Origin: Phytohabitans rumicis
GTDB taxonomy: Bacteria; Actinomycetota; Actinomycetes; Mycobacteriales; Micromonosporaceae
Direction of reading: 5' to 3'
Assembly: GCF_011764445.1 (NCBI RefSeq)
Contig: NZ_BLPG01000001.1
Coordinates: 2,170,001 to 2,234,000, forward strand
Length of the DNA: 64,000 nt
The notes beneath the pieces are model-generated. The model worked only from the letters and a program-made list of their open reading frames with translations, was not told where the DNA came from and ran no database searches. Shown piece after piece: positions 16,739 to 25,623 of this stretch (position 1 is the stretch's first letter; each line of letters opens with the position of its first letter). Both the position numbers and the translations under genes were made by a program.

Positions 16739-18895
16739 TCAGGGGTAGACGACGAACTTGGGCGACTTACCGGTGCTCAGCGGTACGCCGTAGTGGGTCA
16801 GCGTGTACGCCATCATGTCGTGGAACGCCGGCGCGGTGACCTCGCCGCCCCCGCCGGACGGGGTGTGCGCGAAGACCGCGATCACGTACCGGGGGTTCTC
16901 CGCCGGAGCCATCCCGACGAACGAGGCGACGGAGCCGGAGACGTACTTGCCGTTGACGACCCGGGAGCCGGTGCCGGTCTTGCCCGCCACCCGGTAGCCG
17001 TCGACGGCCGCCTTCCGCCCGGTCGCGCCCTGCACGGTGGTCACCGCCTCCATCATCAGCCGCAGCTCCGCGGCGACCTGCGGGCTGAGCACCTGCCGGG
17101 TCGTCGGGGCCGGGGCCTCGGTCCGCTTGCCGTCCGGCCCGATCGTCTCCTTGACCAGGTGCGGCTGCACCCAGGTGCCGTTGTTGGCGATCGCGGCGTA
17201 CGCGGCCGCCATCTGCAGCGGCGTCACCGCGACGCTGTGCCCGATCGGCACCGAGCCGTACGACGAGCCGCTCCACTCGTCGGGCGGCAGCAGCAGGCCC
17301 GCCGACTCGCCCGGCATGCCCTCACCGGTCGGCGTGCCGAGCCCGAACTTCTTCTGGTACTCGTACAGCTTCTCCTTGCCCAGCTTGTCGGCGATGTGGA
17401 TGGTGCCGATGTTGGACGAGTACGCCAGGATGCCCGGGATGCTCATCCGCCGCGGCGTCCAGTTGCGGTGCGAGTCCTTGAAATTCTGGTCGCCCTTCTT
17501 GATCGTCGGCCCGACCATGAACGTCGACTGCGGCGTCACCACGCCCTCCTGCAGCGCCGCGCCGATCGTGATGGCCTTGTGCACCGAGCCGGGGTCGACC
17601 ACGAAGGTGGTGGCCGCGTCCTCCCGGTCGGTCGGCTTGGTCTCCTCCCACTGCGCGGCGTTGTAGGTCGGGTGGCTCGCCTGGGCCAGCACCTCACCGG
17701 TGCGCACGTCGAGCACCACGGCCGCCCCGATGTACGCCTTGGCCTCCTTCATCCGCGCGCTCAGCACCTGCTGCACCCGGAATTGCAGGTCCCGGTCGAT
17801 GGTGAGCTGCAGCGAGCTACCCGGCTGGGCCTCCGTCTCCCGTCGGTAGCCGCCCGGGATCTCGGCGGACAGGCTGCCCTGCCCCACCTCGAAGATCCGC
17901 TTGCCGTTGACCCCGCGCAGCAGCTCGTCGTACCGCGCCTCCAGGCCCTCCAGGCCGCTCAGGTCCTGGCTGGTGAAGCCGATGAGGTTGGCGGCCAGGT
18001 CGGCGCCGGGCACCTCCCGCCGCTCGTCCCGGTCGACGATCACGCCGGGCAGCTTGAGCGCCTTCACCCGCTCGGCGGTGGCGATGTCCACCCCGCGCGC
18101 GAGGTACTCGAACCGGGACTGACCGCCGCCCGGCCGGGTGCGCTGGACCAGCTTCGGCGCCAGGTCCGACTGCGACATGCCGAGCACCGGCGACAGCGCC
18201 GCCGCGGTCCGCGGGATGTCGGTGACGTCGACCGGGTCCACGGCCACGTACCGGGCCTCGACGCTGTGCGCCAGCACCGCACCGTCGCGGTCGTAGATCG
18301 CCCCGCGCGGCGCCGGGATCAGCACCTCGTCCAGCCGCCCGGCGAGCCCCTGCTCGGCGAACGCCGGCGACTCCGTGAACTGCGCCACCACCAGCTTGAT
18401 GCCGATCGTCGCGAATAGCGTGAGCGCCAGCGCCGTACCCAGGCGCAGCCGCCGTCGCTGGTCGGCCAGGCGCGGCGGGCGCGGCGGCCGTCGCGGTGGG
18501 GCCTTTTTCCGCGGCGGCGCCGACCTCCGGGCCGCCGCGGCGGACTTGGCCGGCGCCGTGCGCTTTCGCGGCACTGGTACGCCGGAGGTGGTGGCCCGGC
18601 GTTCCCGGGTTGCGCCCGTGGTGCCCCGGTCCGCCTCCACGGCGGGACGTCGCCGGACGGTCCGCGCCGGCTTTGGTCGGCCCTGCCCCCCGTCGACCAC
18701 CTGCAGCGCCGGCCGGAACGGGTCACCGGTGCGCGGCGTGCCCTCCCGGACGGTCCGGCCACGCGGCGTGTACGCCCGGGCGTCGGAGATCCCCCGGAAG
18801 CCCTCGTGCGCCTCCGGCTCGGATGCAAGGAAGGGCCCCTTCCTATCGCTTTTTGCATAGGAAGGGTCCCTTCCTTGCATCCGGCGGTCCGGCAT
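16739..18895 (-). CDS. ftsI: Septal transpeptidase FtsI (PBP3, class B PBP)
   Basis: 718-residue bitopic penicillin-binding protein that cross-links septal peptidoglycan with FtsW. A long basic, Pro-rich cytoplasmic region (1-148) precedes one membrane helix (about 152-173), the pedestal domain (about 190-340) and the transpeptidase domain. Catalytic motifs are intact: SVHK with the nucleophile Ser437, SSN at 493-495, and KTGT near 632. ATG at 18895 lies 3 bases past the ftsL stop. Residues about 5-25 (MQGRDPSYAKSDRKGPFLAS) are encoded by a 62-bp palindromic element, so a repeat has become part of the reading frame in the disordered tail. Confidence 0.95.
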   Translation of the reverse strand: MPDRRMQGRDPSYAKSDRKGPFLASEPEAHEGFRGISDARAYTPRGRTVREGTPRTGDPFRPALQVVDGGQGRPKPARTVRRRPAVEADRGTTGATRERRATTSGVPVPRKRTAPAKSAAAARRSAPPRKKAPPRRPPRPPRLADQRRRLRLGTALALTLFATIGIKLVVAQFTESPAFAEQGLAGRLDEVLIPAPRGAIYDRDGAVLAHSVEARYVAVDPVDVTDIPRTAAALSPVLGMSQSDLAPKLVQRTRPGGGQSRFEYLARGVDIATAERVKALKLPGVIVDRDERREVPGADLAANLIGFTSQDLSGLEGLEARYDELLRGVNGKRIFEVGQGSLSAEIPGGYRRETEAQPGSSLQLTIDRDLQFRVQQVLSARMKEAKAYIGAAVVLDVRTGEVLAQASHPTYNAAQWEETKPTDREDAATTFVVDPGSVHKAITIGAALQEGVVTPQSTFMVGPTIKKGDQNFKDSHRNWTPRRMSIPGILAYSSNIGTIHIADKLGKEKLYEYQKKFGLGTPTGEGMPGESAGLLLPPDEWSGSSYGSVPIGHSVAVTPLQMAAAYAAIANNGTWVQPHLVKETIGPDGKRTEAPAPTTRQVLSPQVAAELRLMMEAVTTVQGATGRKAAVDGYRVAGKTGTGSRVVNGKYVSGSVASFVGMAPAENPRYVIAVFAHTPSGGGGEVTAPAFHDMMAYTLTHYGVPLSTGKSPKFVVYP
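18821..18882. repeat. 62-bp hairpin element (family D) inside the ftsI coding region
   Basis: Arms 18821-18845 (GGATGCAAGGAAGGGCCCCT...) and 18858-18882 pair over 25 bases with one mismatch, around a 12-base loop containing CTTTTT. It lies 12 to 75 bases downstream of the ftsI start codon on the coding strand and is read in frame. A very stable mRNA hairpin just after the start could limit ribosome entry. No second copy is in this window. Confidence 0.92.
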
Positions 18896-18898
18896 GAG

Positions 18899-19395
18899 CT
18901 ACCCGCCCGTCCCCTGGCTGGTGATGGACGGCGCCTCGGTGGCCGGGACCATCATCCCGGTGAGCCGGCCGTCGGGCAGCCGGATCTGCACCGGCTTGCC
19001 GTCCACCAGCCCGAGCTTGCGCGCCTCGGCGGTCAGGTTGCCCGGGTCCGCCGCCCGGGCGATCTGCTGCTTCAGCTGCTGCTCCTGGATGTCCAGGGTG
19101 GACTGCTGCTTCTGCAGCTCGTCGAGGCGGAACGCGTTCTCGTTGATCTTCGTGTTGACCATGAGGATGCCGAGCACGCCGCCGATGACGACCACCAGGA
19201 TCAGCGCGATGAACGGCGCGCGCGGCACGGACACCGGCAGCGGCGGCGCCACCCGCAGCCACGGCGTACCCGGCTTGCGCTCGGGCGCCGGCTGCGCCGG
19301 CTCCGGCTGCAGCGCCGTGTTGCCCACCGTCTGGTGCTCCTGCGCCGTGGTCCGGCCCCCGACCGCGGTGCGTTGTTGCGCTTGTTGACGTTCAT
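18899..19395 (-). CDS. ftsL: FtsL-like divisome protein (apparent frameshift)
   Basis: Small bitopic division protein between rsmH and ftsI. Start ATG at 19395 overlaps the rsmH stop (ATGA); it reads [13 protein letters not shown], then the frame must shift to [16 protein letters not shown]. One extra base in the run 19356-19360 restores 165 residues. It has a cytoplasmic Pro-rich region, one membrane helix ([20 protein letters not shown]) and a periplasmic leucine-zipper-like coiled coil ([20 protein letters not shown]). FtsL pairs with FtsB/FtsQ and activates FtsWI. Sequence conservation in this family is low; the assignment rests on position and topology. Confidence 0.82.
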
Positions 19396-20369
19396 GTCCT
19401 CTCCCCCTCCCCCTCTTCGATCCGGGTCGCGGCCCGCAACCGCACCGATGCGGCGCGCGGGTTGGCCGCGACCTCCTCTTCGCTCGGCGGCTCCCCGCCG
19501 CGGCTGAGCAGCCGCAGCGTCGGCCCGGTGCCGGGCAGCTCGACCGGCAGGTCGATCGGCCCGGTGCTGCGCGCTCGGGCGGCCATCGCACGCTTGGTGA
19601 TCCGGTCCTCCAGCGAGTGGTAGGACAGGACCACCAGGCGGCCGCCCGGTGCGAGCGCGTCCAGCGCGGCCGGCAGCGCCCTTTCGAGCACGGCCAGTTC
19701 GCCGTTCACCTCGATGCGAAGTGCCTGAAACGTTCGCTTGGCTGGGTTGCCCCCGGTACGCCTCGCCGCCGCGGGTATCGCGTCCCGCACCAGCGTGGCC
19801 AGCCGTGCCGACGAAGTGATGGGCGTCTTTGCCCGTTCCCGCAGGATCGCGGCCACGATCCGGGCGGCGAACTTCTCCTCGCCGTACACCCGCAGCACCC
19901 GCGTCAGCTCGGGTGCCTCGTATGTGTTGACGACCTCCTCGGCCGTACGGCCGCGGGTCTGGTCCATGCGCATATCCAGCGGCGCGTCCCGCGCGTAGGC
20001 GAACCCGCGGTCGGGCGCGTCGAGTTGCAGGGACGAGACGCCGAGGTCGAACAGCTCCGCGTCGACCCGCTCGTACCCGAGCCGGTCGAGCACCTCGGGC
20101 AGTTCGTCGTAGACGGCGTGCACGAGGTGGGTGCGGTCGGCGTACCGGGCCAGGCGGGCCCGGGCGTGCGCCAGGGCTTCCTGGTCCCGATCCAGTCCGA
20201 TGAGGACGGTCCGCGGGTGGGCCGCCAGGACCGCCTCGGCGTGCCCGCCGAGGCCCAGGGTCGCGTCCACGTGCACGGTCTGCCGGTCACCGCGGTCGAG
20301 CGCGGGGGCGAGCAGCGCGAGGCACCGCTCGAGCAATACCGGTACGTGCGTACCGCGCAGCTCCCCCAT
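19392..20369 (-). CDS. rsmH: 16S rRNA (cytosine1402-N4)-methyltransferase RsmH
   Basis: 325-residue class I SAM methyltransferase (formerly MraW) that N4-methylates C1402 of 16S rRNA. Start ATG at 20369 gives [20 protein letters not shown], matching the family N-terminus HxPVLL; the frame is open 30 codons further upstream without similarity. SAM motif [15 protein letters not shown] (about 32-46), [20 protein letters not shown]...[15 protein letters not shown] (about 118-145) and [12 protein letters not shown], plus the C-terminal [13 protein letters not shown], are all present. It sits in its usual place after mraZ. Confidence 0.95.
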   Translation of the reverse strand: MGELRGTHVPVLLERCLALLAPALDRGDRQTVHVDATLGLGGHAEAVLAAHPRTVLIGLDRDQEALAHARARLARYADRTHLVHAVYDELPEVLDRLGYERVDAELFDLGVSSLQLDAPDRGFAYARDAPLDMRMDQTRGRTAEEVVNTYEAPELTRVLRVYGEEKFAARIVAAILRERAKTPITSSARLATLVRDAIPAAARRTGGNPAKRTFQALRIEVNGELAVLERALPAALDALAPGGRLVVLSYHSLEDRITKRAMAARARSTGPIDLPVELPGTGPTLRLLSRGGEPPSEEEVAANPRAASVRLRAATRIEEGEGERT

Positions 20370-20578
20370 GACCGACCCCCAGTGACCTGCCGTCGTGCAC
20401 ATGCGCCCGGTGTCCCCATAAGTGCCGTGCGCCGTACTGCCAGATCCCCATCCGCTCATTTCCTACGCCTCTTCGCGCCTCGCGGTCAGCGGAGTAGGTA
20501 TAGCGCGCCTGGCATCGGGGAAGAGATGTCAGGTGCTTCGAGCGGCTGGAGATCTCGCAGTACGGCGTCTGCCAGCCC

Positions 20579-21010
20579 TTAGAGTCCTCCGGGCAGCACC
20601 CCCTCCTCGATGTCCGCGAAGTCGTCTTCGCTCTCCGCGAGGTAGGAGTCCCACGCTTCCTTGTCCCAGATCTCCACCCGGCTGCTCGCTCCGATCACGA
20701 CGAGTTCACGGCTGAGCCCGGCGTACTCCCGCAGGTGGCCCGGGATCGTTACCCGGCCCTGCTTGTCGGGCACCTCGTCGTGGGCGCTCGCGAAGAACAC
20801 CCGGCTGTACGCCCGAGCCGCCTTGTGTGTCATCGGCTGCTCGCGCAACTGGTCGGCGATGCGCTGGAACTCAGGCGTCGGGAAGACGTAGAGACAGCGC
20901 TCCTGCCCTTTGGTGATCACGACACCTCCCGCCAGCTCATCTCGAAACTTCGCTGGAAGGATCAACCGGCCCTTTTCGTCCAGGCGCGGGGTGTGGGTGC
21001 CGAGAAACAT
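20579..21010 (-). CDS. mraZ: Transcriptional regulator MraZ
   Basis: 143 residues, the canonical length. It has two tandem SpoVT/AbrB-like domains: [26 protein letters not shown] (DxKGRxxxPxxxR signature at about 10-22) and [18 protein letters not shown] (about 83-100). MraZ forms a ring-shaped multimer and binds direct repeats upstream of itself to control the dcw operon. The ATG at 21010 is chosen because it begins the family N-terminus; the longer open frame is unsupported. It is the first dcw gene; 298 bases upstream to the P60 gene hold its control region and a family C hairpin. Confidence 0.95.
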   Translation of the reverse strand: MFLGTHTPRLDEKGRLILPAKFRDELAGGVVITKGQERCLYVFPTPEFQRIADQLREQPMTHKAARAYSRVFFASAHDEVPDKQGRVTIPGHLREYAGLSRELVVIGASSRVEIWDKEAWDSYLAESEDDFADIEEGVLPGGL

Positions 21011-21225
21011 CGGCCCACCCCCTCGCCCTCTCGCGGCTTTCGCGGAGCCGCAGTCCCCCGGGGCCGGCGGGCCCCTCCAGGCCCTGCCACTGCGCCCCAC
21101 TGTACTCCACTTCCCTCCACCCGCAACCAGAATCGCAGCCTTCTGTCCACAGTCGCCGAGACAAAACCGCACGTCACGGGCGGTGGTGCAAAGTGGAGGT
21201 CTGTAACCCGACAGCGGGCGTAGAC

Positions 21226-21279
21226 GTGATCAGGGCGTCCCTCAAGTCGCTGCCGCGACGCGTGGGACGCCCTGATCAC
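21226..21279. repeat. Palindromic element, family C copy 2
   Basis: 54 bases, the same length as the copy at 7657. The outer 16-base arms (21226-21241, 21264-21279) are perfect; the inner part still shows TCAAGTCG as in copy 1 but has lost pairing. It lies 29 bases past the stop of the P60 gene and about 215 bases upstream of mraZ, both on the minus strand. Confidence 0.9.
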
Positions 21280-21308
21280 ATGGGGGGATGGAGGAAAGTG
21301 GAGGGGAG

Positions 21309-22130
21309 TTAGACGAGACGCCTAACTACATAGTTCGTGGTCCAGATCTTGTGCTTGCCCACCGTCTTGCCGGGGCGGGGTGAGTCGTACATGTAGCCGC
21401 CGCCGGCGTAGACGCCGACGTGGGTGCCGTACGACCCGCTGCGGACCACGATCAGGTCCCCGGGCAGGGCCTTGGACTTGGCGATCGCCTTGCCGTACGC
21501 CTGCTGCGAGTTCGCCTTGTGCGGCAGGACCTTGCCGATGGCCTTCTTGTAGACGTACTTGGTGAAGCCGGAGCAGTCGAAGACCTTCGGCCCCGAGGCG
21601 CCGTACCGGTAGGCCGCGCCCAGGTGCTTGCGCGCCTCGGCGAGGACCTTGGCCCGGCTGGCCACCACCTTGACCCAGATCTTGCCGCTCGCCGCGCTCT
21701 TGTACGTCCCGGTGCTCGGGACGTACACGGCGCGGTAGGTGCGCGCGACGTACGGGCGGATGGCCACCGTCGCCACGCCGGTGGAGCTGACCGTACCGGT
21801 CCCGGCGCCGGACCAACGGCCGTTGATCCACGCCTGGAACACCACCTTGCCGGCCGCCGCCTTGCCGGTGGCCGGGTCGGTGACCTTGGCGCTGAGGCGC
21901 AGTGCGGAGCCCCACGCCAACCGGCGGGTGCTGGTGGAGAACGCCACCTTCGGCGCGACCGCGACGGCGGACTGCGCACTGGCGGTGGTGGTGAGCGTCG
22001 CGGTGGACGCCACGTCGGCGAGCGCCGGTCCGGCCATCAACTGGCCGGCACAGACGCAGATCCCGAGGGTAAGCGCGAGCTTACCGGCGCTGGCACGCAG
22101 CCGTCGCCGGCCCGAACTGTGTTCGTGCAC
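21309..22130 (-). CDS. Secreted NlpC/P60 cell-wall hydrolase
   Basis: 273-residue exported protein. A signal peptide covers about 1-38 (basic start, LALTLGICVCAGQLMAG, ALA cleavage). An Ig-like/beta-sandwich region (about 55-155, VAFSTSTRRLAWGSALRLSAKVTDP) precedes the C-terminal NlpC/P60 domain (about 160-273) with catalytic Cys in KVFDCSGFTKYVY and His in GTHVGVYAGGGYMYDSPR. Such enzymes cut D-Glu-DAP bonds in stem peptides. GTG start at 22130 has GGAGGGA at good spacing. Expression is almost certainly governed by the c-di-AMP riboswitch immediately upstream, as for related wall hydrolases. Confidence 0.9.
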   Translation of the reverse strand: MHEHSSGRRRLRASAGKLALTLGICVCAGQLMAGPALADVASTATLTTTASAQSAVAVAPKVAFSTSTRRLAWGSALRLSAKVTDPATGKAAAGKVVFQAWINGRWSGAGTGTVSSTGVATVAIRPYVARTYRAVYVPSTGTYKSAASGKIWVKVVASRAKVLAEARKHLGAAYRYGASGPKVFDCSGFTKYVYKKAIGKVLPHKANSQQAYGKAIAKSKALPGDLIVVRSGSYGTHVGVYAGGGYMYDSPRPGKTVGKHKIWTTNYVVRRLV

Positions 22131-22138
22131 GAAAGAGA

Positions 22139-22305
22139 TCCCTCCGGCACGCCTGCGAGGTGAGCTGTCGGGTTCGGGCCCTCGAAGGGTTGGCCCGGCC
22201 GCGCGTCGGCGGCTTCACCCCAAGGTCCGTCACTGATGTGATCGGACCGCGGTTCTTGGGTCCCCCGTCCCTGCCCGTTATGCCGTTGTGTTCGGTCAAA
22301 GGGGT
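22139..22305 (-). ncRNA. ydaO-yuaA c-di-AMP riboswitch
   Basis: The minus-strand leader of the P60 gene carries the conserved ydaO elements in order: ACGGGGGACCCA, TTGGGGTGAAGCCG, and CGAACCCGACAGCTCACC followed by TCGCAGGCG, then the SD GGAGGGA 13 bases before the GTG start. This RNA class binds c-di-AMP and in actinobacteria commonly represses wall hydrolases at high ligand. Boundaries are approximate; the upstream end is set from the first conserved block. Confidence 0.88.
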
Positions 22306-22560
22306 GGCATCGCTCGGAAGGGCAGGGCTCGGCGTGTCCCGGCGATGCGCCCCGGTCCGTCAGGTGACGGCCCGGCAAATCGTTTCTAGCCGACGGGAAG
22401 ATATACGCGGAGTAACAAGGATCTTGCATGGCGAAGTTGGCATGCGCTCCGATGACCGATCGCTAAGGGATCCGCCCAAAATGCCGCGACACTCCGTCCC
22501 CGCGCGATCACGGTGCGTCGATCACTCAGCGTGAGTATGCCCACACGATTCGGCGGCGGT

Positions 22561-22587
22561 TTGAGATCAAGACGGCTCCGGTACATT
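22561..22587 (+). promoter_or_regulatory. Candidate murT promoter
   Basis: TTGAGA (22561-22566) and TACATT (22582-22587), 15 bases apart, lie immediately before the GTG start at 22595, which would make the murT-gatD transcript almost leaderless. Spacing is short for a sigma-70 promoter, so support is modest. Confidence 0.3.
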
Positions 22588-22594
22588 CGCTCGC

Positions 22595-23830
22595 GTGACG
22601 GACGGGAAGATGCCCTTACGGGCCAAGGTCGCGAGCTCGGTGTCGCGTACGGCCGCTGCCCTGTCGCGGGCCGCCGGGCGGGGCGACGGCTCGGTCATCG
22701 GCGGCTGGATCGGATTGAAGATCGACCCGGACCTGCTCGCCCACCTGGCCGCCGGGCGGTCGATCGCGCTGGTCTCGGGCACCAACGGGAAGACCACCAC
22801 CACCCGGCTGGCCGCCGCGGCCCTCGGCGTGCTCGGCCCGGTCGCGACCAACTCGTTCGGCGCCAACATGCCCACCGGCCACACCTCCGCGCTGGCCAAG
22901 GCGGGGCAGACCCCGTACGCCGTGCTGGAGGTCGACGAGCACTACCTCGCCCAGGTCATCGCGGCGACCGAGCCGCGCGTGGTGGCCCTGCTCAACCTCT
23001 CCCGCGACCAGCTCGACCGGGCCAAAGAGGTCGCGATGATGGCCCAGCTGTGGCGGACCGCGCTGGCCGAGCACCCCACCGTGCACGTGGTGGCCAACGC
23101 CGACGACCCGATGGTGGTCTGGGCCGCCGTCCAGTCCCCCGCGGTCACCTGGTTCAGCGCCGGGCAGCGGTGGCACGACGACTCCTGGGTCTGCCCCGAG
23201 TGCGGGTCGCCGATCGAACGGCAGGCCGACCAGTGGTGGTGCACCGGCTGCACGCTGCGCCGCCCGGTACCGCAGTGGGTGGTGGAGGACGACGGCGTCC
23301 TGGATCCGCGCGGCGCCTGGCACAAGATCGCGCTGCAGATCCCGGGCAAGGTCAACCTCGGCAACGCGGCCACCGCGCTCGCCCTCGCCGCCCAGTTCGG
23401 CGTGCGCCCCACCGACGCCGTCTCCCGCCTGTCCACCGTGACCTCCGTCGCCGGCCGGTACGCCCAGGTCGTGCGCGACGGGCGCAACATCCGGCTGCTG
23501 CTGGCCAAGAACCCGGCGAGCTGGCTGGAGGCGTTCGAGATGGCGGACGACGCGCCCACGCTGCTGTCCATCAACGCCCGCGACCCCGACGGGCTGGACA
23601 CGTCCTGGCTCTTCGACGTCGACTTCAGCCCGCTGCGCGGCCGCCAGGTCCTGATCACCGGCGACCGGGCGTACGACCTCGCGGTCCGGCTCGAAGTGAA
23701 CGACGTACCGTTCCGCCACGTACGTACCTTCGGCGAGGCGGTCACCTCGGTGCCGCCGGGCCGGCTCGAAGTGATCGCCAACTACACCGCGTTCCAAGAC
23801 ATCCGAGCGGAGCTCGACCGTGTCAACTGA
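22595..23830 (+). CDS. murT: Lipid II isoglutaminyl synthase subunit MurT
   Basis: 411-residue Mur-ligase-like subunit of the MurT-GatD complex that amidates D-Glu of lipid II. ATP loop SGTNGKTTTTRL is at about 61-72, the Mur-ligase middle domain runs to about 330, and the DUF1727 C-domain contains AKNPASWLEAFEM. An inserted four-cysteine zinc ribbon (CPECG...WCTGC, about 205-226) is characteristic of MurT. GTG start at 22595. It overlaps gatD by 11 bases, so both subunits are made together. Amidation is needed for efficient cross-linking in many Gram-positives and masks DAP-type peptides. Confidence 0.94.
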   Translation: MTDGKMPLRAKVASSVSRTAAALSRAAGRGDGSVIGGWIGLKIDPDLLAHLAAGRSIALVSGTNGKTTTTRLAAAALGVLGPVATNSFGANMPTGHTSALAKAGQTPYAVLEVDEHYLAQVIAATEPRVVALLNLSRDQLDRAKEVAMMAQLWRTALAEHPTVHVVANADDPMVVWAAVQSPAVTWFSAGQRWHDDSWVCPECGSPIERQADQWWCTGCTLRRPVPQWVVEDDGVLDPRGAWHKIALQIPGKVNLGNAATALALAAQFGVRPTDAVSRLSTVTSVAGRYAQVVRDGRNIRLLLAKNPASWLEAFEMADDAPTLLSINARDPDGLDTSWLFDVDFSPLRGRQVLITGDRAYDLAVRLEVNDVPFRHVRTFGEAVTSVPPGRLEVIANYTAFQDIRAELDRVN

Positions 23831-24536
23831 CAGTGCCATCAGCATCGTCTGGATCTATCCGGACCTGCTGTCCACGTACGGCGACCGGGGCAACATGCTC
23901 ATCCTCGCCCGCCGTGCGGCCCTGCGCGGGCTGCCGGTGCGGACCTACGAGGTGCGCTCGGACCAGGCCATCCCCGCCACCGCGGACATCTACCTGCTCG
24001 GCGGCGGCGAGGACGGCCCGCAGGCGCTCGCCGCGCAGCGCCTGATCGCCGACGGCGGCCTGCGCCGCGCGGTGGCGCAGGGGTCGGTGGTGTTCGCGGT
24101 GTGCGCCGGGTACCAACTGCTCGGCGGCTCGTTCTTCGCCAAGGGCACCAAGTGCGCCGGCCTCGACCTGCTCGACCTGCGCTCCGACCGCGGCCCGAGC
24201 CGGGCGGTCGGCGAGCTGGGCGGCCCGATCGACGGCCGCCTCGGGCTGCCGCCGCTGACCGGCTTCGAGAACCACGGCGGCCGCACCCACCTCGGGCCCG
24301 GCGTCACCCCGCTGGCCCGGGTCACCACCGGCATCGGCAACGACGGCACCACCGAGGGCGCCTGGCGGGGCAAGCTGCTCGGCACGTACTCGCACGGGCC
24401 GGCGCTGTCCCGCAACCCGGCCATCGCCGACCTGCTGCTGCGCTGGGCGACCGGGTACGAGAGCCTGCCGCCCCTGGACGACACCTGGTCCGACCGGTTG
24501 CGCGCCGAGCGCATGGCCGCCACGACGGCCTCATGA
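23820..24536 (+). CDS. gatD: Lipid II isoglutaminyl synthase glutamine amidotransferase GatD
   Basis: 238-residue class I glutamine amidotransferase supplying ammonia to MurT. The nucleophile Cys lies in FAVCAGYQLLG (about residue 94) and the catalytic His in GTYSHGPALSRNP (about 189); the N-terminus WIYPDLLSTYGDRGNML is typical of GatD/CobB-type GATases. GTG start at 23820 is inside the murT 3' end. The stop overlaps the start of the next gene (ATGA). A bacterial GatD works only with MurT. Confidence 0.94.
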   Translation: MSTDSAISIVWIYPDLLSTYGDRGNMLILARRAALRGLPVRTYEVRSDQAIPATADIYLLGGGEDGPQALAAQRLIADGGLRRAVAQGSVVFAVCAGYQLLGGSFFAKGTKCAGLDLLDLRSDRGPSRAVGELGGPIDGRLGLPPLTGFENHGGRTHLGPGVTPLARVTTGIGNDGTTEGAWRGKLLGTYSHGPALSRNPAIADLLLRWATGYESLPPLDDTWSDRLRAERMAATTAS

Positions 24537-25212
24537 TCGGCCGACTCTTGGCGCGGCTGCGCCAGCGCTCGGTCATGCGCTTCGCCCTGCTCCTGCTCAT
24601 CCTCGCGGCGTGCGGCGTCGCCGTGCTCTTCCTGCCGCAGCCCGACCTGGCCGACGCCCCGCGCCTGGTCGACCGGCTCGGCCCGCTGGCACCGCCGGCC
24701 GCCGTCCTGCTGGGCGCGCTGATGATGGTCGCCCTGGTGCCCCGCACGCTGGTCTCGTTCGCCTGGGGCGCCCTCTTCGGCACGCTGGGCGGCGCCTCGT
24801 ACGCCCTGGGCGCCGCGCTCATCGCCGCCCTGCTCGGCTTCGCCGTCGGGCGCGCCCTGGGCCGCGACTTCGTCGCCGAGCGGGTACGCGGCCGGCTGGC
24901 CCGCCTGGACGGCTGGTTCGGCCGGCAGAGCGTCTTCGGCGTGGTCACCGTACGGCTGCTCCCGGTGGGCGGCTTCGGCCTGATCAGCTACGGGTACGGC
25001 ACGACCGGCGCCCGCCTGCGACCGTTCCTCGTCGGCAGCCTCCTGGCCTCGATCCCGTCCGCGTTCGGCTACGCAGCCATGGGCGCCGCCGTCGCCTCCC
25101 CCGGCGACATCAACTGGCTCGCCATCGCCCCGCCGGCCTGGGCCTGATCGCCACCACGATCATCATCACGCGCTGGCGCCGCACCTCCCGCGCCGCCCCC
25201 GCATCCGCCTAA
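24533..25212 (+). CDS. TVP38/TMEM64 (DedA-like, VTT domain) membrane protein (apparent frameshift)
   Basis: Predicted 226-residue polytopic protein. N-terminal helix (about 15-35), then the VTT/SNARE-associated domain with ALVPRTLVSFAWGALFGTLGG, FAVGRALGRDFV and FGVVTVRLLPVGGFGLISYGYG, the hallmark motifs of the TVP38/DedA superfamily (lipid or cation transporters/scramblases). The frame closes at 25147 after LAIAPPAWA, but one extra C in the C4 run 25128-25131 gives LAIAPAGLGLIATTIIITRWRR and a stop at 25212, the expected last helix. It is coupled to gatD by ATGA overlap, suggesting a shared envelope role. Confidence 0.82.
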
Positions 25213-25217
25213 GGCGC

Positions 25218-25275
25218 GTGATCATGGGCCCTGCGGCGGAGAGAGCGCTCCCCTCGCCGCACAGCCCATGATCAC
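25218..25275. repeat. Palindromic element, family B copy 3
   Basis: Arms 25218-25238 (GTGATCATGGGCCCTGCGGC...) and 25255-25275 pair over 21 bases with two mismatches around a loop containing GAGAGAGCGCTC. It begins 5 bases past the restored stop of the TVP38 gene, exactly the placement of copy 1 relative to the antiporter gene. Confidence 0.88.
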
Positions 25276-25296
25276 CGCTCGGCTGGCCCTAGCCGC

Positions 25297-25359
25297 GTCG
25301 ATCAAGGGCGTACGGCCGTGGTTTGATCTCTTTCGCGCGACCATTTGCCCTTGATCGAC
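25297..25359 (+). repeat. 63-bp palindromic element, family A copy 3
   Basis: Arms as in the other copies, centre TTTGATCTCTTT, orientation +. The trailing half-site (ATTCCTTGATCGGCGC) is at 25365-25380. It lies in the 411-base gap 25213-25623, whose right half (about 25390-25620) is AT-richer and probably contains the promoter of the C39-like protease gene. A GCGGCACC/GGTGCCGC hairpin (25572-25595) sits in the putative leader. Confidence 0.95.
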
Positions 25360-25623
25360 GCGGAATTCCTTGATCGGCGCAAAATCCCGCAGCATCCCCC
25401 GCGCAAACCAATTAGTAGCGGGGCAATTGCGCGGAGTAATGACTTTTCCGCAAAAATCCGTATTTTGGGTGGCGTGGGCCACTCGACGGCATTCGCGGAA
25501 TGCGGCCTGGAGTGCCCCTGTTGGAATTGCCAGCACGCCGGAGCAATGGCGCTCCGCGCGTGTGCTTTTGTGCGGCACCTCCCCCGGGGTGCCGCCATCC
25601 CCCGAAGCGGAAGGGCTCCCATC

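Noticed and set aside
22595-23830. MurT as a relocated MurD
   Set aside because: It has the DUF1727 domain, a four-Cys zinc ribbon and an overlapping GatD partner, so it is the amidation enzyme.
12324-25275. Family B hairpins as ordinary intrinsic terminators
   Set aside because: The stems are strong but no run of T follows on the transcribed strand; they are listed as repeats with possible 3'-end function.
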